Shown here: positions 7,651 through 15,696 of the stretch, in pieces
Layout: every line of letters starts with the position of its first letter
Position numbering within the stretch: position 1 is the stretch's first letter
Assembly (NCBI GenBank): GCA_009936825.1
Contig: JAACDV010000177.1
Coordinates: forward strand, 1-16,943
DNA: 16,943 nucleotides
Reading direction: 5' to 3'
From: Bacteroidota bacterium
GTDB lineage: Bacteria > Pseudomonadota > Alphaproteobacteria > Puniceispirillales > Puniceispirillaceae
Position numbers and translations under genes: made by a program
The notes under the pieces: model-generated
Database searches by the model: none
What the model was told of the DNA's origin: nothing
What the model saw: only the letters and a program-made list of their open reading frames with translations

Positions 7651-8811
7651 ATGAAAAAACGGATGACACGCCTAAACAGACTTGCGGGGGCGTTGATCAT
7701 TTTTTCGGGTGGATTGCTGCTGAGCGGGTGCGCGCAATTTGGTGCAATTCCGTCGGGCCAGTATCTTGAGCTTGTTCAAGCTTCTCCCAATTACAATGCT
7801 GACATTGGCGGTTTTGTGAATCGTAATCCCGGCATCATGGATAATGTCGGTGATGATGTGAGTTTCTGGGATGACCCGTTCGGGCGTGAAAGACCTAACT
7901 TTATCTTCAATTGCAACCAGACTTCACCGAACGCACCAATGCCTGAGGAGCGGACCCAAGATTTCACGGATTTTCTGGAGAGCGCTTCGACAATTAAATT
8001 CATCTGGCTGGGGCATTCATCAATTCTGCTGTCAATCGAAGGCAAAACGGTTCTGATTGATCCGGTTTTCTCAGACTATGCTTCACCAGTTCCCCTTATA
8101 GTTAGGCGTTTCCAGCCTCCGGTTATCAAAATTGATGATCTGCCGAAGATTGATTATATCGTGATTTCGCATGATCATTACGACCATCTCGATATGGAAA
8201 CGATCAAGCATTTTACCGATAGGGATGTGAAGTTTATCCTACCGCTGGGCGTTGGTGCGCATCTTCGCCGTTGGGGCATTGCGGCGTCAAAGATGATTGA
8301 GCTGGATTGGTGGGAGGAAGCTGATCTTGGCGGGGCTGGCCCAGGCAGTCTGTCTTTTGTTGCAACACCGGCGCAGCATTTTTCTGGACGGACCGGTATC
8401 AGCTCAAAGATGGAAACGCTGTGGGCGTCATGGGTGATTAAAAGTCCAACGCGGCGGATGTTTTTCAGTGGTGATTCTGGCTATGACACACATTATAAAT
8501 CCATCGGTGAGCGGCTCGGCCCGTTTGATTTGGTGTTCATGGACAGCGGTCAATATAATGAACGCTGGCGCGCCGTCCACAATATGCCGCACGATGTTAT
8601 CAGAGGATTTATGGAGCTTCGCGGAAATTATCTGGTGCCGGTGCATTGGGGTATGTTCGACATGTCGTTGCATAACTGGTTCGACCCGCCATCAAAGATT
8701 AGCAAGCTGGCAAAGCAACATAACATTAACCTGATTACGCCGCGTCTGGGCGCGATAATACGACTTGAAGACCCGCCGCTATTCGATGAATGGTGGCGTG
8801 AGGTGAAGTGA
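7651..8811 (+). CDS. Lipoprotein with NAPE-PLD-like metallo-beta-lactamase fold
   Basis: Predicted secreted, lipid-anchored metal hydrolase of 386 residues. A basic N-terminus and hydrophobic stretch lead to the lipobox LLSGC with Cys27. Ala follows the Cys, so by the E. coli rule it would go to the outer membrane. The metal site is complete: H174, H176, D178 and H179 in HDHYDHLD, H243 in PAQHFSGR, D275 in FSGDSGY and H332 in VHWG. Order and spacing closely follow mammalian N-acyl-phosphatidylethanolamine phospholipase D and bacterial RomA-type proteins, which also share the PAQH block and the WLGHSS strand. A phosphodiesterase acting on lipid-like substrates is the natural guess, but bacterial members are mostly uncharacterised. 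AGGA lies 7 bases before the ATG. The gene ends 3 bases from the convergent P1 hydrolase gene. Confidence 0.92.
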   Translation: MKKRMTRLNRLAGALIIFSGGLLLSGCAQFGAIPSGQYLELVQASPNYNADIGGFVNRNPGIMDNVGDDVSFWDDPFGRERPNFIFNCNQTSPNAPMPEERTQDFTDFLESASTIKFIWLGHSSILLSIEGKTVLIDPVFSDYASPVPLIVRRFQPPVIKIDDLPKIDYIVISHDHYDHLDMETIKHFTDRDVKFILPLGVGAHLRRWGIAASKMIELDWWEEADLGGAGPGSLSFVATPAQHFSGRTGISSKMETLWASWVIKSPTRRMFFSGDSGYDTHYKSIGERLGPFDLVFMDSGQYNERWRAVHNMPHDVIRGFMELRGNYLVPVHWGMFDMSLHNWFDPPSKISKLAKQHNINLITPRLGAIIRLEDPPLFDEWWREVK

Positions 8812-8814
8812 CGA

Positions 8815-9855
8815 CTAACCACCAAATTTCTGGGTAAAAGTTGGCAGAAGATCATCATCCGCAGGCGTTGCGTGCCAGACCGCGCGGGCAATGGCCCGGG
8901 CAAGGCAGACCGCCGCAAAATGACCCAGTGCCAAGACATCGCCATAGGTGGGCGCAGGCCGCGTTGCGGTGCTAAGCGCAAAGACAAGATCACCGTCAAA
9001 AGGCGTATGGCTCGGCCAGATAGCCCGGGCCATACCATCATGCGCAGCAACGGCCATGCGCTTGCATTGCGATTTATTCAACGCCGCATCGGTGGCGACA
9101 ATCGCGATCGTGGTGTTTCCTGATGCCATATCAGGGGAAACACCGGAAGCGTTGGCAAGCTCCTCGCGGCGTGCCATTTTCATCGGCACGTCCCCCACAT
9201 CAACCGGATCTGGCGACGGACCAAAGCCGCCAAACTCGTTATTCATTTCTTGATGGGCTGCCCAGAAATGCGGCCTTCCTTGTTGAATTACTGATCCCAG
9301 AGCGTTTACCGCGACCAATGCGCCGATGGTAATTCCGCTTTCCAGGATGATCGAGGCGGACCCCAACCCCCCTTTTAGATCAGCCGTTGTTGCCCCATAT
9401 CCGGCTCCTGCTGATCCTAGTTGAAAATCTTGTGATCTGGCATGAAACGCCTCGGCACCAAGCGCATACCACGGATTTTCATCCCATGATTGATCCCCGC
9501 CATTCAACAAATCAAACAGAATAGCGGCGGGTACAATGGGCACCTTTACACGGTCAACGCTAAGGCCGCGCCCCTCGGCACGAAGCAGCTTTGCCACATG
9601 TGACGGCGCATCCAGTCCAAAGGCCGATCCGCCAGAGAGCACCAGCGCGTCAACCTCACTAACCAGCTTGTCAGAGTCCAACAAATCAGTCTCGCGCGTC
9701 CCGGGTGCGCCGCCCATAACATGAACATTCGCAACGAAAGGAGATTCGCCATACAGCACTGTGGTTCCGGTTTTAACCGCCATGTTATGGGCGTTGCCAA
9801 CCAGAATGCCGTCAACATCGGTAATCAGATTGCGGGGACCCGGTGTGAGCGTCAT
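8815..9855 (-). CDS. P1-family (S58) Ntn hydrolase, DmpA/BapA/NylC-like
   Basis: Self-cleaving amide hydrolase of the P1/DmpA family, 346 residues. The family includes the D-Ala aminopeptidase DmpA, beta-peptidyl aminopeptidases and the nylon-oligomer hydrolase NylC. The N-terminal block (GPRNLITDVDGILVGNA) and the SGGSAFGLDA segment near 74-83 are typical. The predicted cleavage site is N247/T248 in SGNTTI, making T248 the new N-terminal nucleophile. K161 (LKGGLGSAS) and N184 (AVNALG) are the expected helpers. D287 and D289 (FDGD) sit 39 and 41 residues after T248, the same spacing as I recall for NylC T267, D306 and D308. No signal peptide is seen. An AAAGG-type ribosome site lies about 7 bases upstream. 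Last gene of the right-arm unit, 57 bases after the SDR gene. Confidence 0.93.
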   Translation of the reverse strand: MTLTPGPRNLITDVDGILVGNAHNMAVKTGTTVLYGESPFVANVHVMGGAPGTRETDLLDSDKLVSEVDALVLSGGSAFGLDAPSHVAKLLRAEGRGLSVDRVKVPIVPAAILFDLLNGGDQSWDENPWYALGAEAFHARSQDFQLGSAGAGYGATTADLKGGLGSASIILESGITIGALVAVNALGSVIQQGRPHFWAAHQEMNNEFGGFGPSPDPVDVGDVPMKMARREELANASGVSPDMASGNTTIAIVATDAALNKSQCKRMAVAAHDGMARAIWPSHTPFDGDLVFALSTATRPAPTYGDVLALGHFAAVCLARAIARAVWHATPADDDLLPTFTQKFGG

Positions 9856-9912
9856 CTTGGTGCCTTTTCCTGATTTGATCTACAGATTGAAAAACAGCTG
9901 GAACAGGGGGCG

Positions 9913-10653
9913 CTAAATACAGCGCCCACCATCAACCTCCATCGCGACGCCGGTTATCATTGACGCATCATCCGAGCACAGAAACGCTGCGGCATTGCCC
10001 ATATCCTGCGGCGTTGAAAACCGGCCAATCGGAATTGTGGACAGAAATTTTGCCCGCATTGCCGGTGTGTCTTCGCCCATAAAACTTTTCAGCAACGGGG
10101 TCTCGCCAGCTACCGGGTTCAACGCATTCACCCGAATGCCGTGCGGGGCGAGTTCTATTGCCATGCTCTTTGTTGCGGTAATCATCCAGCCTTTGCTGGC
10201 GTTGTACCAGCTTAAATTCGGGCGTGGTGATACGCCGGCGGTCGATGCAATGTTCAAAAACGCGCCTGATCCCTGCGCTTTCATGATCGGGACAACATAT
10301 TTGCCTGACAGGAATACCGACTTGGTATTAACCATCAACACCCGGTCGAATTCATCCTCGGTTACATCTTCCATCGGCTGGGGAAGGTGGGTTATGCCGG
10401 CATTATTCACAAATATATCAACGCTGCCATGATGATCCATTGCTGCTGTTACAAGCGCCTGCATTTCGTCTGATTTTGAAACGTCAGCCTTCACCGCCAA
10501 TCCCCCTAGCGTCGCCGCAAGGGACGTGGCAGCGTCCATATTAATGTCGGCGATGATGACATGGGCGCCCTCAGTGGCAAACACTTTGGCAATTCCGGCT
10601 CCAAAGCCTGATCCGCCACCGGTGATAATCGCGGTTTTGTCTTGCAGTCGCAT
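9913..10653 (-). CDS. Classical SDR-family NAD(P)-dependent oxidoreductase
   Basis: Cytosolic alcohol or ketone oxidoreductase of 246 residues, full length for a classical short-chain dehydrogenase. The cofactor motif TGGGSGFG is at 11-18. D36 at the end of the second strand (IIADIN) favours NAD over NADP, and D57 and NNAG (83-86) follow. The catalytic set N109, S137, Y150 and K154 (YNASK) is complete, and the protein ends with the usual VDGG segment. The ATG at 10653 is chosen over one 18 bases upstream because AGGGGAG (10660-10666) lies 6 bases before it, while the other start lacks a ribosome site. It lies between the aldehyde dehydrogenase (40 bases before) and the P1 hydrolase. A role in oxidising a hydroxyl product to an aldehyde or ketone is inference from context. 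Confidence 0.93.
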   Translation of the reverse strand: MRLQDKTAIITGGGSGFGAGIAKVFATEGAHVIIADINMDAATSLAATLGGLAVKADVSKSDEMQALVTAAMDHHGSVDIFVNNAGITHLPQPMEDVTEDEFDRVLMVNTKSVFLSGKYVVPIMKAQGSGAFLNIASTAGVSPRPNLSWYNASKGWMITATKSMAIELAPHGIRVNALNPVAGETPLLKSFMGEDTPAMRAKFLSTIPIGRFSTPQDMGNAAAFLCSDDASMITGVAMEVDGGRCI

Positions 10654-10693
10654 CCTAGTCTCCCCTGCCATCCAAATTTGTTTGAAATTCCAA

Positions 10694-12148
10694 TTATCCG
10701 TGAAGGGCGGCGATCGTTTTTAATGAGGAGAAGCCATACAAAGCCTCAAAGCCCTTTTCCCGCCCATGCCCGGCATGGCCAACCCCGCCAAAGGGTAATT
10801 CCACCCCGCCGCCAGCACCATAATTATTGATAAAGACCTGACCCGAACGCAATTGGCGGGCAAGCCGCATTTGGCGGGCGCCATCACGCGTCCATATTGA
10901 GGCAACAAGTCCATATTTGGTGCCGTTGGCAATGGCGCATGCGTCTGCCTCATCATCAAAGGGGATCATAATCTGCACAGGACCAAAAATTTCATCTTGG
11001 GCAAGTTCATGCGCCGGATCATCGCCCTTTAACAAAACTGGTGGTTGGTAATATCCACCGTTAGGGGCGGTGCTGCTCAGCTTTCCGCGCGCCAGAACCG
11101 GCAAATCATCGCCGCGCGCCAGAAAGCCGGAAACGATATCCTGTTGTGCTTGTGAAATCAGCGGCCCGACATTAAGGTTTTGCATCGCCGGACCCGTTTC
11201 CAATTCCGAATAGCGCGCCGCCATTAATGCCGCAACCTCATCAAAAATGGGCCGGGCGACAAGAATGCGTGACGAGGCCGAACAGGTCTGGCCAGCATTT
11301 TGTATTCCGGCATTCACCAGAAACGGCAGCGCTGCGTGGAGGTCGGCATCCTCAAAGACCAACTGCGGTGACTTGCCGCCAAGTTCTAGTGTTACCGGCA
11401 CAACGTTCTGTGCTGCAGCCATCTGTACCAACTGGCCGGTGGCAACTGACCCGGTGAACGATATGTGATTCACCCCCGGATGCGCTGATAGGGCAGCGCC
11501 AGCCTCAACACCCAGCCCCGGAACGATGTTCAGCACACCATCCGGCAAGCCTGCCTCAACGGCTAAACTGGCGAGTGCCAGCGCGGTAAGACACGCCTGT
11601 TCGGCCGGTTTCACCACACAGCAATTTCCCATCGCCAGCGCCGCCCCAACCGAGCGTCCCAGAATTTGCATCGGATAATTCCACGGCACAATATGGCCGG
11701 TAACGCCAATCGGCTCACGCAGCGTGTAAACAGTATATCCATCAAGATAGGGAATGGTCTCGCCCATCACCTTATCGGCAGCCCCGCCATAAAATTCAAA
11801 ATAACGCGCCATGGCTACAGCATCGGCGCGGGCTTGAGCCAGCGGTTTGCCAACGTCATGCGCCTCAATCACTGCCAACTCGTCGGCCTTTTCCAAAATC
11901 AGGGCTGATAGCCGCAGCATGATACGCCCGCGCTCGCCCGCGGTGACCCGATGCCATGGGCCGTTAAGGGCGTTTTGCGCGGCATTGACCGCGGCATTAA
12001 TATCGTCACTACCGCCGCGTGCGATCATGGTCAGCAGCGAGCCATCCGACGGATCGAACAATTCCAGCATAGCCCCGGATGCTGGCGCCTGCCACTTGCC
12101 ATCAATAAAGACCTTGTCGGCCGGATAGAATAGATTTCCCAAAGTCAT
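10694..12148 (-). CDS. NAD(P)-dependent aldehyde dehydrogenase
   Basis: Oxidises an aldehyde to the acid; 484 residues, usual length for the broad ALDH superfamily. Visible landmarks are PWNYP with N157, K180 in VVKPAE, the FTGS turn near 231-234 and the general base E255 in LELGGK. The nucleophile C289 lies in NAGQTCSASS, and the late EIFGP block binds cofactor ribose. The chosen ATG has AAGGA 10 bases upstream (12159-12163). The frame stays open another 44 codons, but that would run into the ATPase gene and adds nothing family-like. It follows the transporter ATPase after 49 bases and precedes the SDR, so it belongs to the transporter unit. Similarity to betaine or aminoaldehyde dehydrogenases is plausible from the general layout but the aldehyde is unknown. 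Confidence 0.94.
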   Translation of the reverse strand: MTLGNLFYPADKVFIDGKWQAPASGAMLELFDPSDGSLLTMIARGGSDDINAAVNAAQNALNGPWHRVTAGERGRIMLRLSALILEKADELAVIEAHDVGKPLAQARADAVAMARYFEFYGGAADKVMGETIPYLDGYTVYTLREPIGVTGHIVPWNYPMQILGRSVGAALAMGNCCVVKPAEQACLTALALASLAVEAGLPDGVLNIVPGLGVEAGAALSAHPGVNHISFTGSVATGQLVQMAAAQNVVPVTLELGGKSPQLVFEDADLHAALPFLVNAGIQNAGQTCSASSRILVARPIFDEVAALMAARYSELETGPAMQNLNVGPLISQAQQDIVSGFLARGDDLPVLARGKLSSTAPNGGYYQPPVLLKGDDPAHELAQDEIFGPVQIMIPFDDEADACAIANGTKYGLVASIWTRDGARQMRLARQLRSGQVFINNYGAGGGVELPFGGVGHAGHGREKGFEALYGFSSLKTIAALHG

Positions 12149-12197
12149 TTCTCTAACGTCCTTCGCTCTGCGGCTATTGATCTGGCAATTTTGGCCT

Positions 12198-13802
12198 CTA
12201 ACCAATCCATTCTGGAGGAATTTGCGGCGTGAATTCAAGAAGTTGTTTCGTGTAATCATGATGTGGGGTACGCAGCACATCAGCCGTTTTACCGCTTTCC
12301 AGAATCTGGCCGTCGCGCATCACCAAAACACGGTCCGTAATCGCCCGAACAACTGACAGATCATGGCTGATAAACAGATAGGATAATTCATGAAGCGCGC
12401 GTAACTCCGCCAGTAAGTCCAGAATCTGGGCGCGAATTGACACATCAAGGGCCGAGACGGCCTCGTCCAGCAGGATTAGTTTTGGCTTGACCACCAGCGC
12501 GCGGGCTATGGCAATTCGCTGCCGCTGCCCCCCGGAAAATTCATGGATATATTTGCCCCGATCAGAGCTGGACAGCCCCACCTGCTCCAGTGCCTGATCA
12601 ATCTGCATTGTAAGTTTATCACCGCGCGGAGCGTTTGCCACAAGGTGAAAAGGTTCAGCCACCAGCCGGTCAACTTTATGCCGCGGATTGAACGAGGCGT
12701 AAGGGTCTTGAAATACGATTTGCTGTAATCCGCCAGTCGGGTTCCTGTTTTTTCCCGAGATATCGCTGCCATCAAGGATAATCCGCCCAGCGTTAATCGG
12801 CTGCAATCCCAAAATGGCTCGGGCAAGGGTAGATTTTCCGCACCCGGATTCGCCGACAAGACCAACGCTCTCGCCCTTTAGAATGTGCAGGGTTACATCT
12901 TTCACCGCTTCAAATTTTATCGGTTTGCCAAATAATCTGCCAGATTTCTTGCGATAGCTAATTCCCAGATTTTCAACCGATAACAGTGGTGTTGTCACCG
13001 CTGGCGGCGATTGCTCTGGAATATGCGATGCAGCGGCAAACAGCTTTTTGGTGTAGGGATGCCGGTGGGTCCGGAATAATGTTTCGGTAGCACCATCCTC
13101 AACAATGCGGCCATGTTCCATGATGCTGACATGGTCAGCCATTTCGGCAAGGACTGCCAGATCATGCGTTATCAGCATGATCGACATCCCCTCATTATCA
13201 ACCAGATCACGAAGCAATGTCAGAATGCCCGCCTGCGTCGTAACATCTAGAGCAGTTGTCGGTTCATCGGCGATTAAAAGTGCCGGCTTCCAAGCAATCG
13301 CCTGCGCAATCATCACCCGTTGACGCTGACCGCCAGACAATTCATGCGGGTAGGTGTTTAGTGAAAACCGGGCATCTCCAAGTCCAACACGCGCCAGTTT
13401 TTCATAGGCAATTTCTTTGGCCTCGGCGCTGGAAACTGAACTGTGGATATGTAAGGTCTCAGTAATCTGAGCGCCGATCGTCTTTAGGGGGTTGAGCGCC
13501 GTCATTGGTTCCTGAAAAATCATTCCGATCTCACGACCTCGCAATCGGCACATCTCGGCTTCGCTACGCGTGAACAAATTACTGTTATCCGCATTGGATT
13601 GATGAAGATGGGCGGTACCGCTACGCTGCGCGCCTTGCGGCAGCAGCCCCATCACCGAAAGCGCGGTCATTGATTTTCCCGATCCACTTTCACCGGCAAT
13701 GCCGTAAACCTGACCCTGCCCAACCCGAAGCGAGATATCCTTCAAAATCGGTGTTTGACCAATCGACAGGTTTAATCCGGCAATATCCAGCAAAGTATCC
13801 AT
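12198..13802 (-). CDS. Fused DppD-DppF type ABC transporter ATP-binding protein
   Basis: Energises the right-arm importer; 534 residues with two complete nucleotide-binding domains. Domain 1 has Walker A GESGSGKSM (37-45), Q-loop FQEP, signature LSGGQ (155-159), Walker B LLIADE with E180 and an ITHD His near 213. Domain 2 has Walker A GESGCGKST (317-325), Q-loop FQDPYASFNP, signature FSGGQ (422-426), Walker B LILLDE with E447 and an ISHD His. A linker near 255-272 joins them. The motifs are closer to consensus than in the left-arm ATPase, and the two proteins differ enough that a recent duplication is unlikely. The ATG overlaps the stop of the DppC gene (TGATG), so it is translationally coupled to it. 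Confidence 0.95.
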   Translation of the reverse strand: MDTLLDIAGLNLSIGQTPILKDISLRVGQGQVYGIAGESGSGKSMTALSVMGLLPQGAQRSGTAHLHQSNADNSNLFTRSEAEMCRLRGREIGMIFQEPMTALNPLKTIGAQITETLHIHSSVSSAEAKEIAYEKLARVGLGDARFSLNTYPHELSGGQRQRVMIAQAIAWKPALLIADEPTTALDVTTQAGILTLLRDLVDNEGMSIMLITHDLAVLAEMADHVSIMEHGRIVEDGATETLFRTHRHPYTKKLFAAASHIPEQSPPAVTTPLLSVENLGISYRKKSGRLFGKPIKFEAVKDVTLHILKGESVGLVGESGCGKSTLARAILGLQPINAGRIILDGSDISGKNRNPTGGLQQIVFQDPYASFNPRHKVDRLVAEPFHLVANAPRGDKLTMQIDQALEQVGLSSSDRGKYIHEFSGGQRQRIAIARALVVKPKLILLDEAVSALDVSIRAQILDLLAELRALHELSYLFISHDLSVVRAITDRVLVMRDGQILESGKTADVLRTPHHDYTKQLLEFTPQIPPEWIG

Positions 13803-14569
13803 CAGCGCATTCGCCGCAATCGTGGGTCCAGAAGGTCGCGCAGCCCGTCACCCATCAGGTTCAACCCAAGCACGGTGGCAATGATGGCAACACCGGGGAA
13901 AATGGCCAGATGCGGAGCAAATGAAACCATCGTTTGGCTGTCAGCAAGCATTCGTCCCCATGATGGCAGCGGCGGCTGGGCACCAAGCCCAACATAGGAC
14001 AAGCCTGCCTCGGCAAGAATTCCCAAACTGAACTGGATGGTGCCCTGAACAATCAGGATGTTCAGAATGTTCGGCAGAATATGCTCAAACGAAATTCGCA
14101 CCCCGCTTTTACCGGCGACACGCGCGGCCAAAGTAAAGTCAAGCGTCCAGACAGACAGCGCGCTGCCGCGCGTTACCCGGGCAAAAACCGGAATGTTGAA
14201 AATGCCGATTGCGATGATCGCATTCAGCGCCGAAGGACCAAAAATCGCAGTAATCAGAATGGCAATCAGCAATGAAGGAAACGCAAAAACCAGATCATTG
14301 CTGCGCATCACCAAATCATCAACAAGACCGCCTTGGCGTGCCGCCGCCAGCAACCCAAGTGGCACCCCAACCAAAATGCCAATACCAACCGCAACGATTG
14401 CCACGGCGATGGAAACGCGGGCACCAACCATGATCATTGACAGAATATCGCGACCAAAATGGTCTGTACCAAAAAGATGCGTTGCATTGGGCTGCTGCAA
14501 CTTTGCCGCGATATTCAGTGTCTCAACGCTGAACGGAGTCCAGATGAATGAGACCAGCGCCGCCATCAC
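13802..14569 (-). CDS. DppC-type ABC transporter permease, 5' end out of frame
   Basis: Second permease of the right importer. The open frame gives 255 residues from a GTG at 14569 (or 254 from the ATG directly after it). It has the diagnostic block HLFGTDHFGRDILSMIMVGAR near residues 31-51, several membrane segments, a coupling loop (ARVAGKSGVRISFEHILP) and the late block GAQPPLPSWG. It lacks about 27 residues that should form the cytoplasmic tail and the first half of membrane segment 1. These are encoded just upstream in another frame (14566-14649), and no ATG, GTG or TTG exists between the nearest in-frame stop (14636-14638) and 14569. One added base, for example a fifth T in the T run of GTTTTG, would give a normal 282-residue protein. 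The gene is therefore either misread in the data or disrupted or restarted at its N-terminus. Confidence 0.88.
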   Translation of the reverse strand: MMAALVSFIWTPFSVETLNIAAKLQQPNATHLFGTDHFGRDILSMIMVGARVSIAVAIVAVGIGILVGVPLGLLAAARQGGLVDDLVMRSNDLVFAFPSLLIAILITAIFGPSALNAIIAIGIFNIPVFARVTRGSALSVWTLDFTLAARVAGKSGVRISFEHILPNILNILIVQGTIQFSLGILAEAGLSYVGLGAQPPLPSWGRMLADSQTMVSFAPHLAIFPGVAIIATVLGLNLMGDGLRDLLDPRLRRMR

Positions 14570-14649
14570 AAAACGCCAGTTAACCCGGCCCCCAGCAAAA
14601 GTGATACCGGAAGGATGAGGCCGTTTGTCTTCAGGTCAGCTTTCATCAT
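14566..14649 (-). pseudogene. N-terminal piece of the DppC permease in a shifted frame
   Basis: An ATG overlapping the DppB stop as ATGA opens a 27-codon frame (MMKADLKTNGLILPVSLLLG, then AGLTGVL) ending in TGA. This is the expected start of a DppC protein: a short charged tail and the beginning of a membrane helix. The rest of that helix (MAALVSFIW) continues in the next frame. The TGA overlaps the downstream ATG as TGATG, so ribosomes could in principle stop and restart. The ATGA overlap with DppB matches the coupling in the left operon, which argues that this is the genuine start of the gene. Confidence 0.75.
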
Positions 14650-15593
14650 GTCGGCTTCCGCAGGCGTGGATCGACCAGCACATAGGCAATATCAACCAGA
14701 AAGGTGACGCAGATCACGGCGAACACTAGGAGCATCACCACGCTTTCGACAACAATCAAATCACGCTGGGTAATACCTTGAAAAATCAACCTGCCCAAGC
14801 CGGGAAGAAAAAATACATTTTCGATAATAATCGCTCCGGCAATTAGAAATGAAAATTGCAGACCGATAATGGTTAGAACCGGAATGAGCGCATTGCGAAA
14901 GGCATGCGCCCAGACAGTGCGGCGCTGGCTGAGACCTTTGGCCCGCGCCGTACGGATGTAATCCTGCGAGAGTGTTTCCAGCAATGATGAACGCATTACC
15001 CGCGCCAGAATTGAGGCCTGCGGCAAAGCTAGCGCAATGGCAGGAAGCAACAGCGCCTTGATGCAAACGAAAACACCCTGATCCCACCCCGGAAACCCGC
15101 CAGCCGAAATCCAGCGAAGTTTAATTGCAAAAATACTGACCAGAATCATGGCAAACCAGAAATTGGGAATGGCAATGCCAAGCTGGGTGGTGCCCATAAT
15201 TGCCCAGTCAGATGCCCGCCCCCGGCGCCCCGCAGCGATCAGCCCGGCCGGAATCGCGATCAAGGTTGAGAGGAGTAACGCAAAGAGGGCGAGCGGCAAC
15301 GAAATCCAAATGCGCGCCATGACCAGCTCAGCAACCGGAACCTGATAAGTGTATGAAATACCAAAATCGCCAGTAACCATGCCGCCAACCCATTGGACAT
15401 AGCGCTGCCATAATGGCTGGTCTAGGCCAAGCTCACGCCGCAATGCAGCCAGCGTATCCGCTTCAGCATTGATCCCCAGCATAAAGGATGCGGGATCGCC
15501 CGGGACCACCTCCAGCATGGTGAAAATAATCCCCGATGCCACCAGCAGGCTGACCAGCAAAACCCCCAGACGTTTAAGAATATAGCGAAGCAT
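14646..15593 (-). CDS. DppB-type ABC transporter permease
   Basis: Inner-membrane permease of the right importer, 315 residues. The N-terminus MLRYILKRLG and first membrane segment (VLLVSLLVASGIIFTMLEVV) are typical. They are followed by PGDPASFMLG, the RRELGLDQPLWQRYVQWVGG block near residues 52-71, and GDFGISYTYQVPV. Five further hydrophobic segments follow, with a coupling loop in the last third (RTARAKGLSQRRTVWAHAF) and the C-terminal VDPRLRKP tail. The ATG at 15593 fits the family start exactly, though its ribosome site is weak. The stop overlaps a following ATG (ATGA) that begins the shifted N-terminal piece of DppC. The 155-base gap to the SBP gene upstream holds a long stem-loop and an AT-rich stretch. 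Confidence 0.94.
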   Translation of the reverse strand: MLRYILKRLGVLLVSLLVASGIIFTMLEVVPGDPASFMLGINAEADTLAALRRELGLDQPLWQRYVQWVGGMVTGDFGISYTYQVPVAELVMARIWISLPLALFALLLSTLIAIPAGLIAAGRRGRASDWAIMGTTQLGIAIPNFWFAMILVSIFAIKLRWISAGGFPGWDQGVFVCIKALLLPAIALALPQASILARVMRSSLLETLSQDYIRTARAKGLSQRRTVWAHAFRNALIPVLTIIGLQFSFLIAGAIIIENVFFLPGLGRLIFQGITQRDLIVVESVVMLLVFAVICVTFLVDIAYVLVDPRLRKPT

Positions 15594-15648
15594 CTACTTA
15601 TGAACGGCACTCGGATGAGGGTGGAAAAGGTTTAATCTAGATTAGTGA

Positions 15649-15654
15649 ATTATA
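15649..15654 (-). promoter_or_regulatory. Possible -10 box upstream of the right-arm DppB gene
   Basis: Read on the minus strand this is a perfect TATAAT in an AT-rich stretch, 55 bases before the DppB start. No convincing -35 element is found at 16-18 bases; the best is TTTTCT, three of six matches. It could let the permease and later genes be transcribed independently of the binding protein, past the stem-loop. Chance occurrence in AT-rich DNA is quite possible. Confidence 0.25.
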
Positions 15655-15696
15655 AAAAAATGCAAAGTTTGAGAAAATTATCGCCATCAATATAAC

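Noticed and set aside
10654..10671. Upstream ATG for the SDR gene
   Set aside because: No ribosome site before it, and the AGGGGAG that serves the ATG at 10653 would lie inside the coding region.
12149..12280. N-terminal extension of the aldehyde dehydrogenase by 44 codons
   Set aside because: It would overlap the ATPase gene, has no family-like sequence, and the ATG at 12148 gives standard ALDH length.
14058..14618. Long open frame on the + strand opposite the DppC gene
   Set aside because: It is a shadow of the permease codons with no recognisable fold; the opposite frame has clear family motifs.
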